Below, piece by piece: positions 18,075 through 26,551 of a stretch of DNA of 64,000 nucleotides. Location: NCBI RefSeq assembly GCF_000407545.1, contig NZ_ASWH01000001.1, positions 558,001-622,000 of the forward strand, read 5' to 3'. The notes beneath the pieces were generated by a model, which saw only the letters and a program-made list of their open reading frames with translations, was not told where the DNA came from and did no database searches. The stretch is from Enterococcus gilvus ATCC BAA-350. GTDB lineage: Bacteria; Bacillota; Bacilli; Lactobacillales; Enterococcaceae. Within the stretch, counting starts at the first letter, position 1, and each line of letters begins with the position of its first letter. The translations under genes were made by a program, and so were the position numbers.

Positions 18075-18521
18075 ATGACAGAAATTCGCGATGTATTGAA
18101 AGCAGCATTCATAAATTTTGATTTAAAAGCGATTGAAAAACAGGCAGCGATCATTGAACTTGCGAGCGCGTTCGTTTCAGAAGGTGTTGTTGAAAATGAG
18201 AACGTTTACTTGGATGCTGTAATGAAGAGAGAAGAAGAAAGTACCACCGGGATCGGCTTTGGGGTGGCGATCCCTCACGGAAAGAGTGCTGCTGTAACCG
18301 TTCCAGCGCTGGCATTTGGACGGAGTCATGAAGGGATTCAGTACGATTCGATGGATGGCAAGCCAGTCCATCTGATGTTCTTGATCGCCGTACCTGAAAC
18401 GTCAAATGACGATCACCTGAGAATTTTAAGCAAACTCTCCCGTAAACTAATGCATGAGGATGTCCGTCAAAAGCTGATGACTGCCACAAATGTAGAAGAA
18501 ATCTATCAGATTTTTGAATAG
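18075..18521 (+). CDS. PTS fructose-family EIIA
   Basis: A 148-residue EIIA of the fructose/mannitol class (PTS_EIIA_2). The phosphorylated histidine lies in the motif GVAIPHGKS at about residue 65. The C-terminal NDDHLRILSKLSRKL helix is typical. It lies four bases after deoC and 15 bases before the EIIBC gene. It receives phosphate from HPr and passes it to the IIB domain of the next protein. Confidence 0.92.
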   Translation: MTEIRDVLKAAFINFDLKAIEKQAAIIELASAFVSEGVVENENVYLDAVMKREEESTTGIGFGVAIPHGKSAAVTVPALAFGRSHEGIQYDSMDGKPVHLMFLIAVPETSNDDHLRILSKLSRKLMHEDVRQKLMTATNVEEIYQIFE

Positions 18522-18536
18522 GAAAGGGTGGAAAAA

Positions 18537-19913
18537 ATGAAAATTGTTGGGATAACATCGTGCTCGACCGGGATCGCGCACACCTATATGGCAGCAGAAA
18601 ATTTAGAGATCGCGGCTAAGAAAAGAGCTATTGAGATTAAGGTGGAGACGCAGGGATCGATCGGAGCAGAAAATGTTTTGACCGCACAAGAAATTGCAGA
18701 GGCAGATGCTGTGATCATTGCGGCCAGTACATCAGTTAACAAGGATCGCTTCAATGGGAAGCGTTTGTTGGAAGTCGACGTGACAGAAGCCATTGATCAT
18801 CCAGATGATCTTTTCGATCGTGCGCCTAATGCGGCGATTTATTCGACCTCAGCCGAAGTGAAGTCAGAAGCAAAATCAGAAAAAAGCGGGATTTATAGTC
18901 ACCTGATGACAGGCGTTTCCTATATGATTCCTTTTGTTGTCGCAGGGGGGATCTGTATCGCATTAGCTTTTGCCTTCGGTGGGATCAATGCTGAAGGAGA
19001 TCTGGCTGCAGCGATCAATGAGCTTGGCGGTATCGCTATGGGATTGATGTGGCCCATCTTGGGCGGATACGTTGCTTTTTCGATCGCGGATCGACCAGGA
19101 CTTGTACCAGGGATGGTCGCTGGGATGATCGCCTCTTCCATGAATGCGGGTTTTTTAGGCGCATTATTAGGCGGGTTCCTAGCAGGTTATACCGTATTTG
19201 GATTGAAGAAAGTTTTAAAATTACCACCTGCTTTTTCAGGATTATTGCCTGTATTGATCCTTCCAGTCGTATCGGTATTAGTTGTTGGTCTGGTAATGAA
19301 ATTTATTGTAGGTATTCCGATCACGGCTTTAAATGAAGGAATCACGAATTGGTTGAACAGTTTATCAGGAATGAATTCTGTCTTATTAGGACTTCTTTTA
19401 GGTGGGATGATGGCCATCGATCTAGCGGGACCGATTGGGAAAGCCGCATACTTTTTCGGTGTCGCCTCGCTGACGAATTTAGGCGTGGGAGAAACGAGTA
19501 TGGTGATGGCAGCAGTGATGGTCTCTGGAATGGTTCCACCGTTAGCAATGGCGTTATCTTCAACCGTTTTAGGTAAAAATTTATATAGCAAAGAAGAACG
19601 TGAAGCAGGAAAATCTGCTTGGGTCTTGGGATTGTCATTTATTTCTGAAGGCGCGATTCCTTTTGCAGCGGCAGATCCGATCCGTGTATTGGCTTCTGTG
19701 ACAGTCGGTTCAGCAATTACCGGTGCTCTGTCAATGATCTTTAAGTGCGGGATCGCGGTTCCTCATGGCGGATTTTTCGTTTTCTTGATCCCAGGAGCAG
19801 TGGAAAATGTCTTGCTTTATATCGTGGCGTTAGCAATCGGAACAGCAATCAGCGGTTTTTTGGTGACAACAGTAAAAGTATTTTCGCAGAAGAAACAAGC
19901 GGCTAAGGAGTAA
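18537..19913 (+). CDS. PTS fructose-family EIIBC
   Basis: A 458-residue two-domain permease. Residues 1 to about 100 are the IIB domain with the phosphocysteine C9 in GITSCSTGIAHTYMAAENLE. Residues about 125-455 are the IIC domain with about ten membrane spans, including GVSYMIPFVVAGGICIALAFAFGG and the FISEGAIPFAAADP substrate motif. GAAAGGG before 18537 favours this ATG over a GTG nine bases earlier. The sugar is unknown. The neighbouring aldolase and dehydrogenases argue against plain fructose. Confidence 0.92.
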   Translation: MKIVGITSCSTGIAHTYMAAENLEIAAKKRAIEIKVETQGSIGAENVLTAQEIAEADAVIIAASTSVNKDRFNGKRLLEVDVTEAIDHPDDLFDRAPNAAIYSTSAEVKSEAKSEKSGIYSHLMTGVSYMIPFVVAGGICIALAFAFGGINAEGDLAAAINELGGIAMGLMWPILGGYVAFSIADRPGLVPGMVAGMIASSMNAGFLGALLGGFLAGYTVFGLKKVLKLPPAFSGLLPVLILPVVSVLVVGLVMKFIVGIPITALNEGITNWLNSLSGMNSVLLGLLLGGMMAIDLAGPIGKAAYFFGVASLTNLGVGETSMVMAAVMVSGMVPPLAMALSSTVLGKNLYSKEEREAGKSAWVLGLSFISEGAIPFAAADPIRVLASVTVGSAITGALSMIFKCGIAVPHGGFFVFLIPGAVENVLLYIVALAIGTAISGFLVTTVKVFSQKKQAAKE

Positions 19914-19921
19914 TGATCGGC

Positions 19922-20947
19922 ATGACAGAATGGATAAATATTTGTTTGATAGGTACTGGACGAGCAGGCATGATACACGGAAAAAACTTCGCTCGGCGAA
20001 TTGAGAATGCTAAATTGATTGCTTTATGTGATCCATCAAAAGAAAGTTTAAACGGTGCTCAACAGGAATTGAACTGCCAATACGTTTATGAAGATTACCG
20101 AGAGGTTATGAAAAATCCTGAGATACACGCTGTCGTGATCGTGACTCCGACAAGTTATCATAAGGAGATCGCACTGGCAGCAGCGGCAGCAAAAAAACAT
20201 ATTCTCTGTGAGAAGCCATTGGCGATGGATGAAACAGAATGTTTGGAAATGATTCAAGCGGCAGAGGACAATCAAGTGAAGCTGCAGGTCGGGTTTATGC
20301 GTCGCTTCGATGCCAGTTTTCAGGAAGCAAAAAAAGTCGTGGATTCTGGGGCGATCGGGGAGGTCGTTTTAGTGAAATCATTGACCCATGGTCCGAGTAA
20401 ACCAAAACCATGGATGTTTGATATCCGCCAGAGTAATGGGCCAATCGGGGAAGTAAACAGCCACGACCTGGATACCTTACGCTGGTTAACGGGCAGTGAA
20501 GTGGAAAGTATTTACGCCAATGGCGGCAATTACCGTTCGCCGGAAGTGAAAGACGAGTACCCAGACTATTATGATACAGTAGCGATGAATCTACGCTTTA
20601 CGGACGGAAAATTAGGGTTGATCGACGGCGCGCAATATGTTCAATATGGCTATGACGCACGGACAGAGATTCTTGGAACAAAGGGAAGTATCTTAGTTGG
20701 TGATCAGGGAAAACACAATATCGTCGTAGCAACTAGCGACCAGCAGTTGACCCAACCAACGATGCATAGCTGGATGTATTTATTCAGGGATGCATACATG
20801 GCGGAGGATCAGGCCTTCATTGATTGTATTCTAACTGACACGGAGCCGCAGTGTACGGGAAGAGACGGATTGATGGCGGTTCGGTTAGTCAATGCAGGAT
20901 TGACCTCTTTGTTGGAAAATAGAATTGTCGAGGTGGAGAAGGAATGA
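19922..20947 (+). CDS. Gfo/Idh/MocA family oxidoreductase
   Basis: A 341-residue NAD(P)-dependent dehydrogenase of the inositol/glucose-fructose oxidoreductase family. The N-terminal Rossmann motif is CLIGTGRAGMIHGKNF. The catalytic lysine lies in CEKPLAM, and the substrate-side histidine in EVNSHDLDTLRW. AAGGAG (19905-19910) is 11 bases from ATG 19922 and only 2 from ATG 19913, which overlaps the EIIBC stop, so the second ATG is preferred. It probably oxidises or epimerises a sugar or cyclitol (phosphate) brought in by the PTS. Confidence 0.88.
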   Translation: MTEWINICLIGTGRAGMIHGKNFARRIENAKLIALCDPSKESLNGAQQELNCQYVYEDYREVMKNPEIHAVVIVTPTSYHKEIALAAAAAKKHILCEKPLAMDETECLEMIQAAEDNQVKLQVGFMRRFDASFQEAKKVVDSGAIGEVVLVKSLTHGPSKPKPWMFDIRQSNGPIGEVNSHDLDTLRWLTGSEVESIYANGGNYRSPEVKDEYPDYYDTVAMNLRFTDGKLGLIDGAQYVQYGYDARTEILGTKGSILVGDQGKHNIVVATSDQQLTQPTMHSWMYLFRDAYMAEDQAFIDCILTDTEPQCTGRDGLMAVRLVNAGLTSLLENRIVEVEKE

Positions 20948-21990
20948 AAGCAATCCAATTATTAGGCAAAGAAAACATTCGATTAAATGAAGTAGAAAAA
21001 CCAACGATAACCGAAAAAGAAGTTTTGATAAAGGTCAAAGCAGCGTCGATTTGCGGGACCGATGTACGAATGTACAAAAACGGGTATCCTACGGCAAGCG
21101 AAGAGACTCCTTTGACTTTGGGACACGAGATCTCAGGGGATATCGTCGAAGTTGGCGCTGCGGTGAATTTTTACGAAGCAGGTATGCGGGTGGCGATCGC
21201 ACCAAACATGGGCTGCGGGATCTGTGATCAGTGTGTTCAAGGGAATACACATTTATGTGAAACCTATGAAGCTTTTGGTATCAACTTACCTGGTGGGTTC
21301 GCTGAATATTTGGTGATACCGGAAAAAGCTGTACGTCAAGGAAATATCTCATTGATACCGGATCAATTGTCTTATGAAGAGGCGGCGTTGATCGAGCCCT
21401 TTAGCTGTGTGTTCAATGGGCAGGAAATTGCTGGAAATAAGCCGGGAGATACGGTGTTGATCATTGGATCTGGCCCGATCGGTATCATGCATGCGATGCT
21501 GGCACGAGCAAGAGGCGCGGGGAAAGTGATGATGAATGATTTATCGGAAGCGCGTTTAGCGGATGCTAAAAAAATGATCCCCGATCTGGTTCCGTTGACC
21601 TCGGACAACTTGAAGGAAAAAATAGTAGCAGAAACGAATAACCATGGGGTGGATCTGTGTATCATCGCGGCCCCCGCTGCACAGGCGCAAGAAGCAAGTT
21701 TTCAGTATATGGCAATGAATGGTCGTTGTCTCTTCTTTGGCGGTTTGCCAAAAGAAAAAGAAGAGGTTCGGTTAAACACCAATATTCTCCACTACAAACA
21801 ATTAGGCGTTTTCGGCTGTACACGGGCAAGTTTGATGGGGTATCGAACGTCGGCGCAGCTAGTTGCTAGCGGAAGGATTCCATTAAAGGACTTAATTACT
21901 AAACGCTACGCAATCGATCAATTCGATGAGGCTTTAGAGAATGCCAAGAATGCCATTGGGTTAAAGAATGTGATTGTTTTCAAAGATTAA
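20944..21990 (+). CDS. Zinc-dependent medium-chain dehydrogenase (sorbitol/threonine dehydrogenase type)
   Basis: A 348-residue MDR-superfamily enzyme. Catalytic zinc ligands are in ICGTDVRMYK and LGHEISG, and the structural zinc site is CGICDQCVQGNTHLC. The nucleotide-binding motif is IGSGPIGIMHAML. Such enzymes oxidise polyols or secondary alcohols with NAD(P). It overlaps the previous gene by four bases (ATGA), so the two dehydrogenases are translationally coupled and probably act in sequence. It is the last catabolic gene before the DeoR-type regulator. Confidence 0.9.
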   Translation: MKAIQLLGKENIRLNEVEKPTITEKEVLIKVKAASICGTDVRMYKNGYPTASEETPLTLGHEISGDIVEVGAAVNFYEAGMRVAIAPNMGCGICDQCVQGNTHLCETYEAFGINLPGGFAEYLVIPEKAVRQGNISLIPDQLSYEEAALIEPFSCVFNGQEIAGNKPGDTVLIIGSGPIGIMHAMLARARGAGKVMMNDLSEARLADAKKMIPDLVPLTSDNLKEKIVAETNNHGVDLCIIAAPAAQAQEASFQYMAMNGRCLFFGGLPKEKEEVRLNTNILHYKQLGVFGCTRASLMGYRTSAQLVASGRIPLKDLITKRYAIDQFDEALENAKNAIGLKNVIVFKD

Positions 21991-22001
21991 TTTTAGTTTG
22001 A

Positions 22002-22030
22002 TTGCTTCCATTTTCAGTTTCTTTTATAAT
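22002..22030 (+). promoter_or_regulatory. Promoter of the DeoR-family gene
   Basis: TTGCTT (22002-22007) and a perfect TATAAT (22025-22030) have 17-base spacing, so the regulator has its own promoter. Confidence 0.6.
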
Positions 22031-22058
22031 GAAACAAAACACAAAAAGGTGAGAAAAT

Positions 22059-22835
22059 ATGGATGATCAATTGTATGCAGAAGAAAGAAAGCAGTCTATC
22101 GTTAATTTAGTCAATGAGAAAAATCGAATGCAAGTGGCCGAGTTGGCAGAAATTTTTAATGTGACAGGTTCAACGATTCGCAATGATCTGCGTGAACTCG
22201 AAAACGAAGGGCTAGTGACGCGTACACATGGCGGGGTAATCAAGCGAGACTTTCAACGCAGCGTCGAGATCATTCCAAAAAGCCGCGAATTTACGAACGA
22301 AAAATACCAAATCGCCGAGCGAGCCGTTCGATTGATCGAGGAAAATGACATTTTGGCGATTGATACAGGAACTTCTTGCCGCGCCTTTGCTGAAAAATTG
22401 ATCAACAGTCCTTTAAAGCGTTTGACCATTTTGACGTATGATCTAGAGATCGCCTTATTATTGAGTGAAAAAACCAATTATCAGGTGCAAGTCATCGGCG
22501 GTGCGATTCGCAATGGCTATCCCTATGTTTCTGGAAGCTCTGTAGCACTTGGGTTGGCAGGTTTCTCTGTCGATAAAGTCATTTTAGGGACGACTTCTTT
22601 TGATAAAAAGTACGGTCATTCAACACCTAACTATGAGACAGCGGAAATGAAAAAGAGTCTAATCAATATCGGGCGAATAAAAATCGTCCTTTGTGAGTCT
22701 AGTAAAATTAATCAGCGGAGCTTCAAACAATTTGCTACGCCAGACGAATGTGATTACTTGATTACGGACAAGCACATGACAAGAGAACAGCAGCAGGACA
22801 TTGATGAGTTGAAGATCAACTTACTGATCGTATAA
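22059..22835 (+). CDS. DeoR family transcriptional regulator
   Basis: A 258-residue regulator. Residues 5-60 are the DeoR helix-turn-helix (RKQSIVNLVNEKNRMQVAELAEIFNVTGSTIRNDLREL). The C-terminal DeoRC effector domain has the family motif ILAIDTGTSCRAFAEKL and a late LVLCESSKIN-type strand (KIVLCESSKIN). It should sense a phosphorylated intermediate of the upstream sugar pathway. It has its own promoter and a terminator shared with the convergent menA gene. Confidence 0.9.
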   Translation: MDDQLYAEERKQSIVNLVNEKNRMQVAELAEIFNVTGSTIRNDLRELENEGLVTRTHGGVIKRDFQRSVEIIPKSREFTNEKYQIAERAVRLIEENDILAIDTGTSCRAFAEKLINSPLKRLTILTYDLEIALLLSEKTNYQVQVIGGAIRNGYPYVSGSSVALGLAGFSVDKVILGTTSFDKKYGHSTPNYETAEMKKSLINIGRIKIVLCESSKINQRSFKQFATPDECDYLITDKHMTREQQQDIDELKINLLIV

Positions 22836-22838
22836 AAG

Positions 22839-22884
22839 AAAGCCTGTTTACTTCCCAATCCAGGAAAGTAAACAGGCTTTTTTT
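22839..22884. terminator. Bidirectional terminator between deoR-type gene and menA
   Basis: A 17-bp stem with one bulge (AAAGCCTGTTTACTTCC with its complement) carries a T run to the right. The menA stop codon begins at 22883. Confidence 0.85.
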
Positions 22885-23800
22885 AGGCGAAAAGTGAGCC
22901 GATGAAATAAAGGACCGGGTAAAGGACCATGAGTGCAGACATGGCCTTTAAAACGATCGGGAAGGTCGTCCGTTTGTCCTGCAAGGCACGATACCGTTTC
23001 AGGTTCTGCCAGTTTTTAGGAAACAGGAAGACTAAAAACAAAACCGTCCAAGGAGCCAGATCCGCAACGACCAGAACGATCAACCATAAGAAGCTGAAGA
23101 CATAGACACTTAAGAGGACTTTTACCGCAGCTGGTTTTCCTAAGTAATACACCAATGTTTTGCGGTGGTTTTCGATGTCCTCTTCCAGGTCACAGGTATT
23201 ATTTGCCAGTAAATTATTGAACATCATCAAGACGAGGGGTAAGCTGATCAAAAATACGTTGCCGATCATGGCAGGTGTGATCGCATGCGTCTGATAAACG
23301 GTTAGATAATAGCTGACTACAGTAATGAAAAAACCGCTGGCAGTTCCTGTCAACGCCTCCGCGATGGGCAGACTATTCAAAGGACGCCGGCCATAGGAAT
23401 AGAAGAGTCCAATATAAAAGCCGATGATCCCCAACACACCGATCACCCAATTCGTCCGCCACACCAAGACCAATCCTAATAGGAAAGAAATCAACAAATT
23501 CCCCAAATAAAAATTCCGCACGAAGCGCAGGTCTAAGTGATCTCGGCCGATAATGTTGGTCTGTTGCTTGTACTTCTCGTCAGAAGCATTGCGATAGTCC
23601 ATATAATGGTTAAAAACGTTCACTGTGATATGGAACATCACGATGATCAAGACAAATAGAAAGAATTCAGGACTGGGTACACTATTTAATTGAAAGTTTG
23701 CGATGGCATACCCTAATAAAATAATAAAAAGATTCAGCGGTGCCGTATAGATTTCCGTCAATTCCCAAAATTGTTTAAACGTAAGATGCTTCAAAGTCAT
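22883..23800 (-). CDS. menA: UbiA-family prenyltransferase, probably 1,4-dihydroxy-2-naphthoate polyprenyltransferase
   Basis: A 305-residue integral membrane prenyltransferase with about eight to nine spans. The two aspartate-rich magnesium/diphosphate motifs are visible as NHYMDYRNASDE and NNTCDLEEDIENHRKTL. The second is typical of MenA, which prenylates dihydroxynaphthoate to give demethylmenaquinone. Other men genes are not in the window. A different UbiA substrate cannot be excluded. The gene stands alone, convergent with the DeoR-type regulator. Confidence 0.85.
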   Translation of the reverse strand: MTLKHLTFKQFWELTEIYTAPLNLFIILLGYAIANFQLNSVPSPEFFLFVLIIVMFHITVNVFNHYMDYRNASDEKYKQQTNIIGRDHLDLRFVRNFYLGNLLISFLLGLVLVWRTNWVIGVLGIIGFYIGLFYSYGRRPLNSLPIAEALTGTASGFFITVVSYYLTVYQTHAITPAMIGNVFLISLPLVLMMFNNLLANNTCDLEEDIENHRKTLVYYLGKPAAVKVLLSVYVFSFLWLIVLVVADLAPWTVLFLVFLFPKNWQNLKRYRALQDKRTTFPIVLKAMSALMVLYPVLYFIGSLFA

Positions 23801-24100
23801 CCTCCTTCTTTTTTTGCGCTTATTTTAACGTACAACTTGTTGAAATGTTGAATAGAAGATAAGCAGAATAGGAAGTCCTTTTCAAAAATAGCGAGGTTTG
23901 AATCATTTGTCCAATAGTTTGTTTAAGAGCAGGGAAAGGGTTTCAATTATAAGGGTATTATATTGCGTTAATGTTCGTGTTTTACTCTTTTCACAGATTA
24001 TTGTTTACTTATTATCGTGTTTATTATATGATTATCCACGTTGTTTGAAAAAACATGCTATTATTTTACGAACATTTTTTTAGAATGTAGGGGGAGTATC
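23801..24100 (+). promoter_or_regulatory. Intergenic region with an inverted pair of PurBox-like sites
   Basis: Two copies of ACGAACATT occur in opposite orientation, at 23970-23978 (minus) and 24068-24076 (plus). They resemble the CGAAC core of the PurR boxes found before purine genes in Firmicutes. They lie about 90 bases apart, wider than the usual spacing, and one is close to the start codon of the purine permease. No purine riboswitch core is visible. The rest is AT-rich with possible -10 elements. Confidence 0.35.
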
Positions 24101-25414
24101 ATGAAAGGGAAAATAAATTCCTATTTTGAACTTGAAAAACTAAATACAACTGTAAAAAGAGAGATATTGGCAGGCTTTACTACCTTTATTTCGATGGCGT
24201 ATATTCTTTTTGTCAATCCTAGTGTACTAGGCGCCTCCGGTATGGACGAGGGGGCTGTCTTCACTGCGACAGCACTAGCTAGTGCATTGGGCTGTATCTT
24301 GATGGGGGTTCTTGCACGGTATCCGATAGCGACGGCACCTGCACTAGGGATCAATGCTTTCTTTGCCTATTCTGTCTGTATCGGTATGGGGATTCGCTGG
24401 GAGACCGCTTTAGCAGGGGTTTTTGTGGCATCGCTGATTTTTATTTTGATCACGATTTTCAAATTACGGGAAATGATCATTGACGCGATCCCTTCTGATT
24501 TGAAATATGCGATCTCTGGCGGGATCGGCCTCTTTATCGCCTTCTTGGGATTAAGCGAGGGCGGCATCATCGTCGCGAATAAATCGACGTTGGTTGGTCT
24601 GGGCTCAATGAGTGTAGGAACGACATGGTTGACGGTGTTCGGTTTGATCGTTACGTCGATCTTAATGGTACGACGAGTTCCTGGTGGGATTTTTATCGGG
24701 ATGGTCGCGACGACATTGCTAGGGTTAGTAACCGGTCTGATCCAAGCACCGACGCACATTGTTTCGGCGGCGCCAAGTTTGAAGCCGACCTTCTTAGTCG
24801 CTTTGAATCACGTGAAGGATATCAATACGCTGCAGCTTTGGGTCGTTGTCTTGACCTTCCTGCTGGTGACTTTTTTTGATACTGCTGGAACATTGGTAGG
24901 TTTAGCCAATCAAGCAGGCTTCATGAAGGACAATAAAATGCCCCGTGTCGGAAAAGCATTGGCTTCTGATTCGACCGCGATGTTGGCGGGCTCTCTACTA
25001 GGAACGTCTCCAGTGGGTGCCTATGTGGAATCTTCCGCAGGGATCGCAGTTGGCGGCCGCTCTGGTCTGACTGCTATCACGACGGGGGTATTCTTTATCT
25101 TTGGCTTGTTTTTCTCCCCATTATTATCTGTCGTGACGTCACAAGTGACAGCACCTGCGCTGATCGTCGTCGGTGTATTGATGGCACAGTCCTTACGTGA
25201 AATCAAATGGGACCAGTTAGAAATTGCGATTCCTTCTTTCTTGATTCTGATCGGTATGCCATTGACTTACAGCATTTCTGATGGGATCGCCTTAGGATTC
25301 ATTTTCTACCCAATCACGATGATCGCTGCTAAACGAGGCAAAGAAGTCTCACCGATCATGTATGTCTTGTTTTTCGTCTTTATCGGTTTTATGTGGATCT
25401 TGAATGTAAAATAA
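24101..25414 (+). CDS. NCS2 family purine permease (AzgA/PbuG-like)
   Basis: A 437-residue permease of the AzgA branch of NCS2, which imports hypoxanthine, guanine or adenine. The family's opening TVKREILAGFTTFISMAYILFVNPSVL and the half-helix motifs APALGINAFFAYSVC and GTSPVGAYVESSAGIAVGGRSGLTAI are all present. The start at 24101 follows GGGGGAG; an upstream ATG at 24041 lacks a ribosome binding site and homology. It is monocistronic, with a terminator after it. Confidence 0.93.
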   Translation: MKGKINSYFELEKLNTTVKREILAGFTTFISMAYILFVNPSVLGASGMDEGAVFTATALASALGCILMGVLARYPIATAPALGINAFFAYSVCIGMGIRWETALAGVFVASLIFILITIFKLREMIIDAIPSDLKYAISGGIGLFIAFLGLSEGGIIVANKSTLVGLGSMSVGTTWLTVFGLIVTSILMVRRVPGGIFIGMVATTLLGLVTGLIQAPTHIVSAAPSLKPTFLVALNHVKDINTLQLWVVVLTFLLVTFFDTAGTLVGLANQAGFMKDNKMPRVGKALASDSTAMLAGSLLGTSPVGAYVESSAGIAVGGRSGLTAITTGVFFIFGLFFSPLLSVVTSQVTAPALIVVGVLMAQSLREIKWDQLEIAIPSFLILIGMPLTYSISDGIALGFIFYPITMIAAKRGKEVSPIMYVLFFVFIGFMWILNVK

Positions 25415-25427
25415 AAGAGTCATCACA

Positions 25428-25470
25428 AAACTGTTTGTTTTCTGTAATGCAGAAGGCAAACAGTTTTTTT
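25428..25470 (+). terminator. Terminator after the purine permease
   Basis: A 10-bp stem (AAACTGTTTG and CAAACAGTTT) with an inner TTCTG/CAGAA pair is followed by Ts. Confidence 0.85.
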
Positions 25471-25594
25471 GTTTGAAAACACAGCGCCCCGCTAGTCAGA
25501 TAGGTGTTTGCCAAGGATGAAAACCGTTGAGGGGAGGCTTTTTGCTCATAAAATGATTAAATAAATGAAGTTATTTACTCGTAAGATAATCGCA

Positions 25595-25680
25595 TTTCAA
25601 ATTAACTGCCCTTTCATGGTAAACGCCAACATAATTATTTATTTTCAAATTTGAAATTGACCTGAAATTAACAGTATAAT
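25595..25680 (+). promoter_or_regulatory. Promoter and palindromic operator of the first orphan regulator
   Basis: The long gap 25471-25846 holds no gene. A -35 TTGAAA (25651-25656) and -10 TATAAT (25675-25680) with 18-base spacing give a leader of about 160 bases. The perfect 14-bp palindrome TTTCAAATTTGAAA (25643-25656) overlaps the -35. A second TTTCAAATT lies at 25595-25603. Autoregulation is a plausible inference. Confidence 0.5.
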
Positions 25681-25846
25681 ATAATACAATTTGTATAATT
25701 ATTTTTCTATATTAAGACTTCGGATGATATTTAGAATTAATTTTCCGGGATTTATTAATAAGATATTTAATTTGAGCGCAAAGACACCTTACAAATCGAA
25801 AAGACATTTTGATAGGTAAAGGTAGTTTTTAAGGAGGAAGCACATT

Positions 25847-26551
25847 ATGCAGTTATTACTTTTGACGAAAGTCCCACTTTACGAGGAAAATTTTGAACGC
25901 CACTTGAAGCAATTAGGAAACGAGGTTTATTGCTCTGAAAATATGGTGAGCTTATTGAAGGAAAAATCGTTTGATAAAAGTTTTCTGGAACCGTTTGAAG
26001 GCATTATTTTCAGCGAAACATTGTATGACATCGAAACCTATGAAATAATCAAACACTTGCCACAAGGAAATTTGAAGCTGTTTCGCAGAGCCAAAGAGAA
26101 CAAATCAGAGGAAGTGGGTTCAAATCCTTTTCACGCGTGGATTCCGCTTGATGCAGATATTGAACAGCTTCGGGAAATTTTATTGATCGCGGAAATCTCT
26201 CGTTTGACGAATAAAAAGTCTGTCCACGCGCAGCAGGTCACAGTGAAGCAGAAGCTTTCTGAGTTAAGCCTGAAATTAAAGCAAAAGGAAATTGTCTACT
26301 ATTTGATCCAAGCGGGAGAACGAACGGTTCCTCGTGAAGAGATCAGTCGAGAGATCTGGGAGAAGGACCCAACGAAATCTGTTCTAGCCAGTCTTTCGAA
26401 GGTCGTCTCAAAAGTAAATGAAAAATTAGCGAACGAATTTGGGGATGAAGCGATCCAAACGGTATGGGGACATGGCTATCGTTTGAATAAAAAATTCTTT
26501 GACTACTTAGAAAATGACGTGGTGGAAGAAAATCAAGTGCTCATTCGTTAA
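25847..26551 (+). CDS. OmpR-like winged-helix regulator with degenerate receiver domain (paralogue 1)
   Basis: A 234-residue protein. The N-terminal roughly 115 residues have the alternating strand/helix pattern of a receiver domain, but where the phosphorylated aspartate should be the sequence reads GIIFSETL, with serine instead of aspartate. The C-terminal domain (about 135-220) is an OmpR/PhoB winged helix ending in VWGHGYRLN. It therefore probably does not depend on a histidine kinase, and none is encoded nearby. It shares the IFSETL motif, a basic RR pair and the domain plan with the gene at 28584. The start follows AAGGAGG. Confidence 0.82.
   Translation: MQLLLLTKVPLYEENFERHLKQLGNEVYCSENMVSLLKEKSFDKSFLEPFEGIIFSETLYDIETYEIIKHLPQGNLKLFRRAKENKSEEVGSNPFHAWIPLDADIEQLREILLIAEISRLTNKKSVHAQQVTVKQKLSELSLKLKQKEIVYYLIQAGERTVPREEISREIWEKDPTKSVLASLSKVVSKVNEKLANEFGDEAIQTVWGHGYRLNKKFFDYLENDVVEENQVLIR

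Noticed and set aside
23801..24100. Purine riboswitch before the NCS2 permease
   Set aside because: None of the conserved core elements of the purine aptamer could be found.
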